A stretch of DNA of 64,000 nt from the NCBI RefSeq assembly GCF_005405065.1, contig NZ_BJDI01000007.1, positions 62,001 to 126,000 on the forward strand, read 5' to 3'. The DNA is from Lactiplantibacillus nangangensis (GTDB lineage: Bacteria > Bacillota > Bacilli > Lactobacillales > Lactobacillaceae). This document shows, piece by piece, positions 25,386 through 34,689 of this stretch. A model generated the notes under the pieces. That model was not told the DNA's origin, did not search any database, and saw only the letters and a program-made list of their open reading frames with translations. Made by a program: the position numbers and the translations under genes. The stretch's first letter is position 1. Each line of letters opens with the position of its first letter.

Positions 25386-27923
25386 TTAAGCTAACTGAAA
25401 TTTCTGAAAATGTGTCTTTAAATATTTAAGCGTCAAACTAGTGGCATTTTTGATCAAGGCTTTGGGTTCCCCACTGGCCATCAATTGACCGCCGGCTTGG
25501 CCACCTTTAGGCCCTAAGTCGATCAAGTAATCCGCATTCGTCATCAAATCAAGGTCATGCGTGATGATGATAATCGTGGCGCCCTTGGCCTTCAAGCTGT
25601 TGATGACACCTAGCAACGTTTGCACGTCTTGCGGGTGTAAGCCAACGGAAGGTTCGTCAAAAATAAATAGCGTCCTACTCTGGCGTTTATTTAAATGGCT
25701 CATGAGCTTTAAACGTTGCGCTTCGCCACCAGATAAACTTGGCGTGCTTTCGCCCAAATGTAAATAGCCCAATCCCATCTCATCCAATAATTTTAACTGT
25801 TTCTCAATCTTCGGTACCGACTCGAAAACGGCTAACGCGTCACTGACAGATAAGTCTAACAACTCCACAATATTGTGCCCCTGCCAGCGAATCTGCTGAA
25901 TCTCATCCTTATAACGCGCACCGTGACAGTAGGGACAGACTTCTTCCATGTCTGGCAAATATTGAATGTCCAACGTAATCATGCCCAGACCGCCACAATG
26001 TTCACACGCACCTTGCTTATTATTATATGAAAAGTAAGCCGGACCGAATTTTTTTGCTTTGGCAGCGGGTTGGCTGGCAAAAATCCGCCGCAAATTATCC
26101 ATAATCGTCGTGTAAGTGGCGATAGTGGAACGAGAATTTTTCCCGATTGGTTTGGCATCCACCGACACCACATCTGTCAGATGCGTTTTCAGGTTAGCGA
26201 CTTGTTTTGGTAAGGCCGCCTTCGCATTGAGTGCTTTGATGGCTGGCACGAGACTATCCAAAATCAGACTGGTCTTCCCAGCGCCAGAGAACCCAGTCAC
26301 GGCGGTAATCTGGTTGCCCGGAATCGATACCGCGACATCTTTTAAATTAAAGTAATTTTTCACTTCAAATTCAGTGGTCAACTCGCTCGCTTTTTTGGTT
26401 GCTGATACTTTGGGATGCATGATTGCCGCTTTCCCAGAAATATACGGCCCAATCAAGGATTGTGGATTACCAACTAAGTCTTGTGGCGTGCCTTGGGCAA
26501 TGATGTTCCCACCGGCGTCCCCCGACCCAGGTCCAATTTCAATCACCCAGTCGGCGGCTTCGATAATGTCGACTTCATGATCAACGACCACGAGTGAATT
26601 GCCTTGCGCAATCAACTGCCGAAAGACATGGATCAAGCCTTGCACGTTGTCTGGATGTAGGCCAATCGATGGCTCATCAAGCACGTACAACACGCCGGTC
26701 GTTTCCGTTCGAATCGTCTTCGCCAATTGTAGCCGTTGTAGCTCGCCGGTTGATAAAGTATTCCCATTTCGAGCTAGTGTTAAGTAATCTAAACCAAGTT
26801 CAAGGAGTGGCCGTAACGTATCCGTCAGGTTCTTGAACAACACTTTAGCCATCGCTTGCATCGCAGCTGGTAAGCCTTGCTTAGCTTGAGTCTCCCAATC
26901 AGTCAATTTTCCTAACGATAAGTCCGAGACTTCAGCAATGTTTCTGCCGCCAACTAATTGCGTTAACAATTCCGGGTTCAGCCGCGTCCCATGACAAGTT
27001 GGGCAAACTGAGAAATGGAAAAATTGATTCACTTGGTTGATGGCCCGATCACTTTTGACCGTTTTGAGCGAATCGTAGACCGCCGCAAACGCATTTTCAT
27101 AGAGTGTCTTGTCAGTATGAAAGACCCGGCCCGTCGAAGTTCGAAAATCAACCGGATACTGCTTCTTCTCACCGTGGAGCACGATCTCCTTTTCAGCATC
27201 GGTTAAATCTTTGTATGGCACATCGGTACGAACCCCTAGCGTTTCAGCGACGGTCGGCATAAAGTTTCGACCAGGCAAATGCCATGACGCCACGACCCCC
27301 TCGGCCAAACTCAGATTTTCATCACCAATTAGCTTGCTCTCATCCAATTCGCGAACTTTCCCAGTCCCGTGACATTCAGGACAAGCACCGCCTGAATTAA
27401 AGGCGAAATCTTCCGCCGACTTAGCCATAAATTCAACGCCACATTCTGGACAGGTGATGTATCCCATCTTGCTATCAGGGCCACCTGGCAAGTCCATCGA
27501 TTGTGCAATCTTCAAACTTGGACCAATTCGATGTCCATTTGGACAAACGGTCGAGCCTAACCGTGAAAAAATCAGACGAACAACGTTAAATAATTCACTC
27601 ATCGAGCCGACCGTCGACCGTTCTGACGGCACATTGGGCCGTTGCCGCAACGCGATGGCCGATGGGATATGCCGAACTTCTTGGACTTGTGACCGTTTGC
27701 TCTGACTGATTCGACGTCTGGTATACGTCGATAACGCCTCTAAATAACGGCGTGATCCTTCCGCGTATAGAATTCCCATCGCTAACGAACTCTTTCCAGA
27801 CCCTGAAGGCCCCGAAATCGCCACAAATTGATTCAAGGGAATATCGACATTAATATTTTTTAAGTTATGAACATTCCCACCGCGAACGCTGATATGTTCC
27901 TGTTGTTGCACACTAGTCGCCAT
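25386..27923 (-). CDS. UvrA paralogue (excinuclease ABC subunit A-like ABC ATPase)
   Basis: Protein of 845 aa, about 100 shorter than housekeeping UvrA. Two ABC ATPase modules are present: Walker A GPSGSGKSSLAMG near residue 37 and GFSGAGKTSLILD in the second half, with LSTGELQRLQLAK and LSGGEAQRLKLMS signatures and two Walker B/D-loop segments (LYVLDEPSIGLHP, LFIFDEPSVGLHP). Zinc-binding CPECG / CPECHGTG and CEHCGGLG / CPYCHGARY clusters remain. The reduced length fits class II UvrA proteins lacking the UvrB-binding region, which have been linked to resistance against DNA-intercalating drugs. No uvrB or uvrC nearby. Confidence 0.85.
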   Translation of the reverse strand: MATSVQQQEHISVRGGNVHNLKNINVDIPLNQFVAISGPSGSGKSSLAMGILYAEGSRRYLEALSTYTRRRISQSKRSQVQEVRHIPSAIALRQRPNVPSERSTVGSMSELFNVVRLIFSRLGSTVCPNGHRIGPSLKIAQSMDLPGGPDSKMGYITCPECGVEFMAKSAEDFAFNSGGACPECHGTGKVRELDESKLIGDENLSLAEGVVASWHLPGRNFMPTVAETLGVRTDVPYKDLTDAEKEIVLHGEKKQYPVDFRTSTGRVFHTDKTLYENAFAAVYDSLKTVKSDRAINQVNQFFHFSVCPTCHGTRLNPELLTQLVGGRNIAEVSDLSLGKLTDWETQAKQGLPAAMQAMAKVLFKNLTDTLRPLLELGLDYLTLARNGNTLSTGELQRLQLAKTIRTETTGVLYVLDEPSIGLHPDNVQGLIHVFRQLIAQGNSLVVVDHEVDIIEAADWVIEIGPGSGDAGGNIIAQGTPQDLVGNPQSLIGPYISGKAAIMHPKVSATKKASELTTEFEVKNYFNLKDVAVSIPGNQITAVTGFSGAGKTSLILDSLVPAIKALNAKAALPKQVANLKTHLTDVVSVDAKPIGKNSRSTIATYTTIMDNLRRIFASQPAAKAKKFGPAYFSYNNKQGACEHCGGLGMITLDIQYLPDMEEVCPYCHGARYKDEIQQIRWQGHNIVELLDLSVSDALAVFESVPKIEKQLKLLDEMGLGYLHLGESTPSLSGGEAQRLKLMSHLNKRQSRTLFIFDEPSVGLHPQDVQTLLGVINSLKAKGATIIIITHDLDLMTNADYLIDLGPKGGQAGGQLMASGEPKALIKNATSLTLKYLKTHFQKFQLA

Positions 27924-28141
27924 AAATGAACCACCCTTCTACGACACTCAGCTCAGCGCAGTTACGCTAATTGCTGTTGGTTTGTGCTACTTTCAAGCTT
28001 AGCTTAATTAGCTGAACTTTCAAAGCAAACCGTCATTGATTCAGTTAATCATCGTTGCTACAAGTCTAATCATAAACTATCCCGTTTGGTTACAGTCAAG
28101 TTTCTCCATCAATTTTCGGCATAAAAAACTCGCTATGGTTG

Positions 28142-28149
28142 GCTAATCC
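28142..28149. repeat. Target-site duplication, left copy
   Basis: GCTAATCC occurs here and again at 29640-29647, directly flanking the IS ends. Eight bases is the usual duplication length for ISL3-family elements. Confidence 0.85.
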
Positions 28150-28162
28150 GGTTCTAAAATAT

Positions 28163-28212
28163 CTGTTGTTGGTAATTAAGAAAAATCTTGATTACTGGCA
28201 ACAGGTATTTTT
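28163..28212 (+). terminator. Inward-facing terminator inside the left IS end
   Basis: CTGTTG..GGTAAT.AAGA pairs with TCTT.ATTAC..CAACAG and is followed by GTATTTTTT. It would stop transcripts entering from outside and so damp transposase expression. One arm is part of the terminal inverted repeat. Confidence 0.7.
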
Positions 28213-28330
28213 TATGCTCTTTTAAGTGTTATATAGTGTAAACTAAAATGAGTGCAAAAAAATAGACATAGTCACAAGGCTTTTGTCTATCCACTACCAC
28301 ATTTCAAGAAGAAAGAAAGCGACTATATCC

Positions 28331-29602
28331 ATGGATAATGATACTAGAGTATTGCTCGGAATTGAAGACCAAAACATCAAAAAGATTCATATTATCAAAG
28401 AAAAGCATCAAATCATCGCCGAGGCGGTTTTGGACTATCGTCCAAAAGCTTGCCCAAAGTGTGGCATTAAAAATGATCATAAAGTCATTAAATACGGTTG
28501 GCGCTCGACCAACGTAAAACTCCCACGTATCAGTGAGCAAGATGTGATCTTACACTTGAAAAAGCGTTATTTTAAATGTCGGGAATGTACAAGTTATTTT
28601 CTAGCTCAAACGCCATTAACCGCAAAAAATCATACAATTTCACGTAATACTCAATTCTCTTGTCTTGAAAAACTCACTGAAGCAGTTTCAATGCGGCACA
28701 TTGCCAATGAATTAAGTATTTCATCTACAACGATTCTTCGTTTCTTGCACTCGTATGAACGAGATATCAAAACTCATTACGACTGGTTGCCAGCGGTAAT
28801 GAATATGGACGAAATCAAGTCAACTAAGAATGCCAAAGGAGCCATGAGTTTTGTATTCATGGATGGAATGAAGAAAGAATTTATTGATATCCTCGAATCT
28901 CGTACAATTCGTGATTTAACCAAGTATTTCAACCGTTATAGCAAAGCCAGTCGTGACCGAGTTCAAATTATCGTCACTGACATGAACTACACTTATCCCA
29001 AATTGGTAGAAGAAGTTTTCCCAAATGCGATTGTCGTAACAGATCGCTTCCACGTCGTGAATAATGTTGTTGTAGGTTTCAATCAAACTCGTATCCGGGT
29101 GATGAAACAGTTTGCCCATTCTAGCCAAGAGTACAAGGCATTGAAGCGATACTGGAAACTCCTTTTAAAGCCTAATGGTGAATTAGACTTTATTAATTAT
29201 CGCAAGTTCACGTATGTCTCTGACCAGACTACTGAAAACAACTTGGTCGAAACCCTATTGGGTTTCGATAAAGAGCTTAATCACGCTTATGAAGCATTAC
29301 AAGCAATTATGAGTGCAGTAAGGCTACGCGATGAGGATCGACTATTGAATGTTCTTAACCCAGAACAAGCATATCCAGAAGAAATGGAGAAACACCTAGC
29401 TTCTCTCAGGGATAATCAGGAATCTATTGAGAACGCCTTAAAATATAACTATTCGAATGGACCGCTTGAAGGAACCAATAACAAACTCAAGGTGCTTAAA
29501 CGAGTTGCATATGGTTTTAGAAGCTTCGTAAACTTCAGATTACGAATTCGCTTGATGTTTAGTGTGCAAAAAGTGCCTAGCCATAAGGCGGCTAGGCACT
29601 AA
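28331..29602 (+). CDS. ISL3 family transposase
   Basis: Protein of 423 aa. An N-terminal zinc-binding part (ACPKCGIKNDH and YFKCRECTSYF) and helix-turn-helix (SMRHIANELSISSTTILRF) precede the DDE catalytic domain: NMDEI (first Asp), VTDMN (second Asp) and NGPLEGTNNKLKVLKRVAYGFRSF with the catalytic Glu. ATG 28331 follows an AG-rich site; an in-frame upstream start at 28283 gives an implausible leader. Length and motifs are complete, so the gene appears functional. Confidence 0.93.
   Translation: MDNDTRVLLGIEDQNIKKIHIIKEKHQIIAEAVLDYRPKACPKCGIKNDHKVIKYGWRSTNVKLPRISEQDVILHLKKRYFKCRECTSYFLAQTPLTAKNHTISRNTQFSCLEKLTEAVSMRHIANELSISSTTILRFLHSYERDIKTHYDWLPAVMNMDEIKSTKNAKGAMSFVFMDGMKKEFIDILESRTIRDLTKYFNRYSKASRDRVQIIVTDMNYTYPKLVEEVFPNAIVVTDRFHVVNNVVVGFNQTRIRVMKQFAHSSQEYKALKRYWKLLLKPNGELDFINYRKFTYVSDQTTENNLVETLLGFDKELNHAYEALQAIMSAVRLRDEDRLLNVLNPEQAYPEEMEKHLASLRDNQESIENALKYNYSNGPLEGTNNKLKVLKRVAYGFRSFVNFRLRIRLMFSVQKVPSHKAARH
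29573..29599 (+). terminator. Hairpin at the end of the transposase gene
   Basis: GTGCCTAGCC pairs perfectly with GGCTAGGCAC around a seven-base loop, immediately before the stop codon TAA; an AT-rich stretch but no long T-run follows. Confidence 0.55.
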
Positions 29603-29639
29603 AAGATAACTGATTACCAACAACAGTTGACAAAGAACC

Positions 29640-29647
29640 GCTAATCC
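29640..29647. repeat. Target-site duplication, right copy
   Basis: GCTAATCC, identical to 28142-28149. Removing the IS and one copy restores the hairpin CTCGCTATGG..TTGG-CTAAT-CCAA..TCATAGCGAG followed on the minus strand by six T: the terminator of the surface protein gene. Confidence 0.85.
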
Positions 29648-29693
29648 AACTCATAGCGAGCAATAAAAAGATAAATTTGATAATTGATCTAAC

Positions 29694-32165
29694 TTAGTTG
29701 CGTTTACGTTTCAGACCGACACCGGCAAAACCGAATAAGCCTAATAGCATCATGCCAAGTAAACTCAAGAAACTGGTACTTTGTTCATCTGTTTGTGGCA
29801 AAGCAGCTGCACCAGCCTTAGCTTTGAGCGACTTGGTAGCATTGCCCTCAGTCGTCCCAACAATTGCGGCCGTCTTAGTGACATGTGCTGCACTAGTTGC
29901 GGATGGCTTGGTAGTCGTGGCCAAGTTTTGGACCTTTGGTTGACCAGTAGTAATCAAATCGGCTTGGGCTGCCGTTTCAACTGCTTTAAGCGCTTGCTCA
30001 CGAGCAGTAGCCTGAGCTAAGTTAGCCTTGGCAGTCGCTAAAGCTTCTTTAGCCGTTGCCAAAGCCGCACTCGTCGTGTCAGCCGCTGCGACTTTTTCGT
30101 CATAATCGGCTTGAGCTGCTTCGTAAGCGGCCTGTGCTTGCGCTAAGTCATCGTTAGCCGTTGCCAAATTTGTATCGGCATTTTCAAGACTTGATAAGTA
30201 AGCCTTAGCCTTGGCAACTTTGTCCGTCGCTGCTTTAACGGCAGTCTGGGCCTTAGCATCCGCGGCCTTAGCCGTTGCGAGCGCCTGCTTAGCTGTCGTT
30301 AATTCAGCAGTGGCCACAGCTACATTGGCTTTCGCTGTCACAACCGCCGCTTTTGCGCTAGCCAATTCTTCTGGCGTTGCCGCATTACTTTGAGCTTGCT
30401 TGAGCGTTACTTCATCGGTTTCTAACTGTTGTTTCAAATTAGCTAACTTATCAGTCGCAACGGCCGTTGCACGCTTTGCCGACTTCAAGTTATTCTGCGC
30501 CGTGGTTAGGGCAGCCTTGGCAGTAGTTAAAGTCTTAGTCTGTGCCTTGAGTGTTGCTTGTAAAGTATTGTCCTTAACCGCAACATGGCTCAATGGGGCT
30601 GGCGTCGTTGTATTTTTGAAGAACTTAGAACCCTTAGGAATCTCATTGTCATCATTGGTAATCACGATTAAGCGAATAGTACCCTTAGAGTCAAAGGTCG
30701 TTGCTAAATATAGATCATGCGACTTATAGTTTTCCTCATCATAAACATTCCCTACTTCTGTCGCCATGATATCCAAAATAGATCCCCATGACGCGTTGTA
30801 ACCCTCAACAACAGTATTACTATCAGTAGATAAATGACCATAAATATAATCCAAAATACCGTCCTTTAAATCTGCCATGGTATGATTGTTAGTTCGGTAA
30901 AGTGTCCAGGACCATTCACCAAAGTCTTGGATTCTGGTAACTGTCCCCTCCAGTTTATCTGTAAGTTTTTCGGCAGGGATTCCCACTTTATCACTAGTGC
31001 CCACTTTTAACAGAGGTTGGTTACCACCATTTACGCCAAAGGTTTCACCATCACCTGCCTTCTTGTTTATCATTAAGTAGCCCAGCTTGGCAGAACCATC
31101 TGACACTTTAACTGGCTTAAATCCAAATTGTTTTCGAACATCATTGATAATCGATGCTGTAAAGTTAGACAACTCGCGAACTTGCGCTTCCGTCAAATTG
31201 CTGACGTCATCAATCACTTCATTTTTGTCTGCAGTAGTTGGCTGGTAGGCGATTTCTTTAGTCTTTTTCTCTAGTTTTCCGAGCTGATCGTATGCTCTAT
31301 TTCTAGCAGCGTCGGCTTCATCCCAATTATCTTTATCTTCATTATACACAGCATCAAACGCTTTATCAGGCGCGGCATAAGCCTCTTTATAGCCAGCAGG
31401 CATCACAAAGCCACCAACTTCAACAGTGCTGTCAGCATTTTTGATTTTCGCGTTAGTCGCATCAACAGCCGCTTGAGCAGTCTTGACCGTAGTTTGTGCG
31501 TTCGTCACGGTATTATTAGCTTGATTTTGAACGTTTTGAGCAGTCGCAACCGTCTTAGTTTGGGTGGCAACACTGGCCTTATCTTGGTTAACAGCCGTTT
31601 GGGCCGCGGTCGTATCTAGTTGCTTAACTTTATTTTGAGCTTGTGTTAGATCTTGTTGCGCCGTTGTTACAGCACTACTTTTGGCGTTAACATCAGCTTG
31701 GGCTTGGCTTACCGTAGTAGCGGTGCTGCTGGCTTGTGACTGAGCTTGGCTTTGAACCGTCGACGCATCAGAAACAGCCTGTTGTGCGTTGGTAATATTT
31801 TCAGGCGTTGCAGTTGCTTTAATGGCAACTGCCTGTTTTTGAGCATCACTAGCCGTTTGAACACTCGAACTAGCCGAATTCAAGGTCTTTTGGGCAGTAG
31901 CTTTGGCTGCACCCGCATCGTTAGCGGCAGCTTGGGCTGACGTCACAGTGGACGTGGCCTCACTGACAGCTTGTTTAGCAATGGTCGTCTTGGTGGCAGC
32001 TTGACTAACGGCTTGTTGGCCATCGGTCATCGTTGTCTCGACCGTGGTTTTAGTTGCCGCATCAGTAGTCGCAGCTTGGACAGTTAAGGCTTGATTCCCC
32101 ATCAGTCCGATCGTTCCAGCAGCCGCCGTAACAGTCGCGAGGGTCGCAATTTTTTTCTTTGACAT
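29694..32165 (-). CDS. LPXTG-anchored surface protein with SEC10/PgrA-type domain
   Basis: Protein of 823 aa. A signal peptide (KKKIATLATVTAAAGTIGLM, to about residue 32) is followed by Ala/Thr/Gln-rich coiled-coil heptads (35-250), a globular domain with LTEAQVRELSNFTASIINDV and RKQFGFKPVKVSDG that fits the SEC10/PgrA surface-exclusion family, a second long coiled coil (540-740) and a sorting signal LPQTDE, membrane helix and KRKRN tail. LPQTxE is the sortase motif typical of L. plantarum. SEC10/PgrA proteins were first linked to surface exclusion in conjugation and to adhesion; the role here is open. RBS AGGAGG. Its terminator is interrupted by the IS. Confidence 0.85.
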   Translation of the reverse strand: MSKKKIATLATVTAAAGTIGLMGNQALTVQAATTDAATKTTVETTMTDGQQAVSQAATKTTIAKQAVSEATSTVTSAQAAANDAGAAKATAQKTLNSASSSVQTASDAQKQAVAIKATATPENITNAQQAVSDASTVQSQAQSQASSTATTVSQAQADVNAKSSAVTTAQQDLTQAQNKVKQLDTTAAQTAVNQDKASVATQTKTVATAQNVQNQANNTVTNAQTTVKTAQAAVDATNAKIKNADSTVEVGGFVMPAGYKEAYAAPDKAFDAVYNEDKDNWDEADAARNRAYDQLGKLEKKTKEIAYQPTTADKNEVIDDVSNLTEAQVRELSNFTASIINDVRKQFGFKPVKVSDGSAKLGYLMINKKAGDGETFGVNGGNQPLLKVGTSDKVGIPAEKLTDKLEGTVTRIQDFGEWSWTLYRTNNHTMADLKDGILDYIYGHLSTDSNTVVEGYNASWGSILDIMATEVGNVYDEENYKSHDLYLATTFDSKGTIRLIVITNDDNEIPKGSKFFKNTTTPAPLSHVAVKDNTLQATLKAQTKTLTTAKAALTTAQNNLKSAKRATAVATDKLANLKQQLETDEVTLKQAQSNAATPEELASAKAAVVTAKANVAVATAELTTAKQALATAKAADAKAQTAVKAATDKVAKAKAYLSSLENADTNLATANDDLAQAQAAYEAAQADYDEKVAAADTTSAALATAKEALATAKANLAQATAREQALKAVETAAQADLITTGQPKVQNLATTTKPSATSAAHVTKTAAIVGTTEGNATKSLKAKAGAAALPQTDEQSTSFLSLLGMMLLGLFGFAGVGLKRKRN

Positions 32166-32479
32166 ACGTGGTTCCTCCTAAGTATTCCTACTCTAAGAAT
32201 TCAGCTTTTCTTGTCATCAGTCTACTGGACAGTTGAACGCGTTTACATTCACAGCCATCATTGTAGCAAACCGATATGACACCTTATGTCGTTATAAGCA
32301 AGTTTATAAAAAAAGTTTATTTTTTTTGCAATTTTTTTAATTTGGTCGAGACTATTACTCAAAAACGGCCGGTCTAATCAGATTTTCTCACGAAAAAACA
32401 GCAGTTATCCGTCAATCGATGACTAAGATAGCTGCTGCTGATTTGAATTTCATTTAGCCCATAACCCCATCTTAACCAA
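32166..32479. other. Intergenic region with terminator of the HTH gene
   Basis: About 310 bases. At 32393-32437 the minus strand reads CAGCAGCTATC, a loop, GATAACTGCTG and six T: terminator of the HTH gene. The left part, AT-rich with long A and T runs, should contain the promoter of the surface protein. Confidence 0.6.
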
Positions 32480-32761
32480 TCACTGATCGCTCAGGCTAAC
32501 TTTAAGTTTAGTGTCCATGGCAGATGCAAGCTTCGAAAACGTCTCAATACTAGAATTGGTGCCAGCCTCAATTCTAGTTATCGTCCTCAACGGCACCCCA
32601 GCCTTTTCGGCAAGTCCAGCACGTGTCAGACCAGCGTGTTCTCGTGCTTGCATAACTGCAACCGCGATTGATAGCTTAGCGCATTCAACCTCAAATCCGG
32701 CCTTAAAGTTTGGATCTTGCAACTGTTCTTTTAAAAAGTCATCGAACCGAATCGTAGTCAT
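32480..32761 (-). CDS. HTH (XRE/HigA-like) regulator, orphan
   Basis: Protein of 93 aa with a helix-turn-helix: QAREHAGLTRAGLAEKAGVPLRTITRIEAG around residues 38-67, then SIETFSKLASAMDTKLKVSL. The pattern fits HigA-type antitoxins, but no HigB-like toxin gene is adjacent, upstream or downstream, so it is a solitary DNA-binding protein or antitoxin remnant. It follows the ABC permease gene on the same strand. Confidence 0.8.
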   Translation of the reverse strand: MTTIRFDDFLKEQLQDPNFKAGFEVECAKLSIAVAVMQAREHAGLTRAGLAEKAGVPLRTITRIEAGTNSSIETFSKLASAMDTKLKVSLSDQ

Positions 32762-32811
32762 CAGCCAGTTTTCCCCCTAGCAATTTTTCACTCATCACGT
32801 TGGTTACAATC

Positions 32812-33585
32812 CTAATTTCGATCGTACGCCCAAACAGTCAAAGGCGCAAAGATAGCGACAATTAAAATATCAAATCCTAATACTAGTAACGCTTCGTGCG
32901 TCCAACTCCCAGTTGCCAAAATTTGGCGAATCGCCGTAATCACATAAGTCACTGGATTCAGATGAGCAATCACCTGTAATGGCTTCGTTAACGACTTCAA
33001 TGGCACGAACGCGTTCGACATAAAGGATAAGACTAACATCGTAATCAGTGAAAAGCTTTGAACAGCACCCGCACTCTTAGCCAATAAGCCAACCAAGGCA
33101 AATAGCCATGACAGCGCCCAGCCGGTCAGAATCGCTAACAAACCAATGACGATAATCCAACCAAAATCAACGTTTGGCCGCCACCCCATGAGATAGCCAG
33201 TCGTCAAAGACGTGATAGTCGCGATGATCAACCGTAAAATATCACCAAAGAGCTGACCTGCGAGTGGGGCAATGTGCGCCATCGGTAAAGATTTGAAGCG
33301 GTCGAAAACGCCTGAATCAAGATCCTCTCTAATTTGTGACCCGGAACCAGAAGACGCTGACAACATCGTTTGAATCAAAATTCCTGGAACAATCGTTGGT
33401 AGATACGCGTGTACCCCGCCAGCAATCGCGCCGCCAAATAAGTAGCCAAACATTAACATAAACATGACCGGTTGCACGATCACATCCATAAATTGATCAG
33501 GATTGTGGACAGTTTTCAATAAGTTACGATAAGCCATCGTGGTCGTATTCATGAAGACATTGCCACTGTGTGTTTGAATTTCCAT
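32812..33585 (-). CDS. ABC-2 type transporter permease
   Basis: Protein of 257 aa with six hydrophobic segments and DrrB-like signatures (FMDVIVQPVMFMLMFGYLFGGAIAG; ESLxSG-type IREDLDSGVFDRFKSLPM; LSFMSNAFVPLKSLTKPLQVIAHLNPVTY). It is the membrane half of a drug or lipid exporter with the ATPase encoded 16 bp upstream. RBS GAGGTC. Confidence 0.9.
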   Translation of the reverse strand: MEIQTHSGNVFMNTTTMAYRNLLKTVHNPDQFMDVIVQPVMFMLMFGYLFGGAIAGGVHAYLPTIVPGILIQTMLSASSGSGSQIREDLDSGVFDRFKSLPMAHIAPLAGQLFGDILRLIIATITSLTTGYLMGWRPNVDFGWIIVIGLLAILTGWALSWLFALVGLLAKSAGAVQSFSLITMLVLSFMSNAFVPLKSLTKPLQVIAHLNPVTYVITAIRQILATGSWTHEALLVLGFDILIVAIFAPLTVWAYDRN

Positions 33586-33601
33586 TTTACAGACCTCTTT
33601 C

Positions 33602-34537
33602 TTAATTCTTGCCGACAGTCAACGCCATAAAGACATCATCTAGTGACGGTTCTTGCACCGATAATTGACTGATCGCAATCTTAGCTTGAGTTAGCGCCGT
33701 CAAAATTGGGGTCAGTTGGGCGAGCTGTTTCAAACTAACCCGCAATTGCTGACCAGTTTGCTGAACGGCCCCAGACACTTGCGCGGCCAATAGTTTCACT
33801 GCTGCAGCCACTTCCGTCTGCTCATTAACCGTAAAGGCTAACTTTGTCCCGCCAACTTGTTGCTTCAGTTCCGCTGGTGTCCCCATTTTCACCACTTTAC
33901 CGTGATCGATGACGGCCAGTCGATCCGCTAAGGCATCCGCCTCGTCAAGATATTGCGTGGTTAGCACCACCGTTGACCCTTGCTGGACCAACTGGCGAAT
34001 CGTGGTCCACATCTGCGTGCGCGTCCGTGGATCTAGGCCAGTCGTTGGTTCATCTAGAAAAATGAGGGCCGGCCGGGTAATCAAGCTAACGGCTAAATCC
34101 AGCCGACGCCGCATCCCACCTGAGAAGTTCTTCAAGGCTTTGTCCGCCGAATGTTCTAATGAAAATTCGGTCAGTAATTCGGTTGTCCGTTGCTTGGCCG
34201 CCTGACGTGAAAGCCCATTTAGACGGGCGAAAATCATCAAATTCTGCCGCGCCGAAAGCCCTTCATCTACGGAGGCGTATTGGCCCGTCAGCCCAAACAT
34301 TGACCGCGCCAATCGCCCTTCCTTGACCGTATCGTGACCGAAGATTTTAACTTGGCCCGCATCGGCCTTCAGTAACGTCGTTATCATCCGTAGCGTCGTC
34401 GTTTTACCTGCACCGTTGGGACCCAAGAGACCGAAGACTTCACCCGGTTGTACCTCAAACGAAATATCATCAACGACCGTCTTATTGCCAAATTTTTTAG
34501 TTAAATGACTCACTTCAATTGCTTTCATTGTTGTCAT
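33602..34537 (-). CDS. ABC transporter ATP-binding protein (DrrA-like)
   Basis: Protein of 311 aa. Walker A GPNGAGKTTTLRM, signature LKNFSGGMRRRLDLAVSL, Walker B LIFLDEPTTGLDPRTR and an H-loop-type TTQYLDEADALADR are all present, with a C-terminal domain of DrrA type. It powers the adjacent permease, probably for drug export. ATG 34537 is chosen (AAGAGGG upstream) rather than the longer frame. Divergent from the MarR gene, which likely controls it. Confidence 0.92.
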   Translation of the reverse strand: MTTMKAIEVSHLTKKFGNKTVVDDISFEVQPGEVFGLLGPNGAGKTTTLRMITTLLKADAGQVKIFGHDTVKEGRLARSMFGLTGQYASVDEGLSARQNLMIFARLNGLSRQAAKQRTTELLTEFSLEHSADKALKNFSGGMRRRLDLAVSLITRPALIFLDEPTTGLDPRTRTQMWTTIRQLVQQGSTVVLTTQYLDEADALADRLAVIDHGKVVKMGTPAELKQQVGGTKLAFTVNEQTEVAAAVKLLAAQVSGAVQQTGQQLRVSLKQLAQLTPILTALTQAKIAISQLSVQEPSLDDVFMALTVGKN

Positions 34538-34568
34538 AGTAATGCCCTCTTGCGCTTTATTTTTAATC

Positions 34569-34606
34569 AGGTCCCCCTGAACAAAATATATCATAAGGTC
34601 CCCTGA
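34569..34606. promoter_or_regulatory. Repeated motif between ABC exporter and marR
   Basis: TCAGGTCCCCCTGA and, 25 bases on, AGGTCCCCTGAC form near-identical half-palindromic sites in the divergent promoter region. They are candidate MarR operators. A TATAAT -10 box for the marR gene lies further right, near 34663. Confidence 0.45.
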
Positions 34607-34689
34607 CTAATTTGTCAACAACTTCGGCAAAATTCTAGATGCCATTTCAAAACATTGTCAGGTATAATGGCTGTATGGAGGCGATTCTG

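Larger units (their letters stand above)
28150..29639 (+). mobile_element. ISL3-family insertion sequence (1490 bp)
   Basis: The element begins GGTTCT (28150) and ends AGAACC (29639). The terminal inverted repeats share GGTTCT, then, after seven less conserved bases, CTGTTGTTGGTAAT. It carries one full-length transposase gene. An inward-facing terminator lies at 28163-28204 and a hairpin covers the transposase stop. Intact ends, duplication and ORF suggest a recent, possibly active insertion. It has split the terminator hairpin of the LPXTG gene downstream. Confidence 0.9.

Noticed and set aside
28129-29660. CTCGCTATG..CATAGCGAG taken as the IS ends
   Set aside because: The 8-bp duplication GCTAATCC lies inside these arms, and GGTTCT/AGAACC with the CTGTTGTTGGTAAT repeat fits ISL3 ends better; the outer arms are the host terminator.
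30211-30729. Ala/Val-rich plus-strand ORFs inside the surface protein gene
   Set aside because: Antisense shadows of the coiled-coil repeats, with no ribosome binding sites.
32480-32761. Complete HigBA toxin-antitoxin pair
   Set aside because: Only the HigA-like gene is present; the neighbouring genes are an ABC permease and a surface protein.
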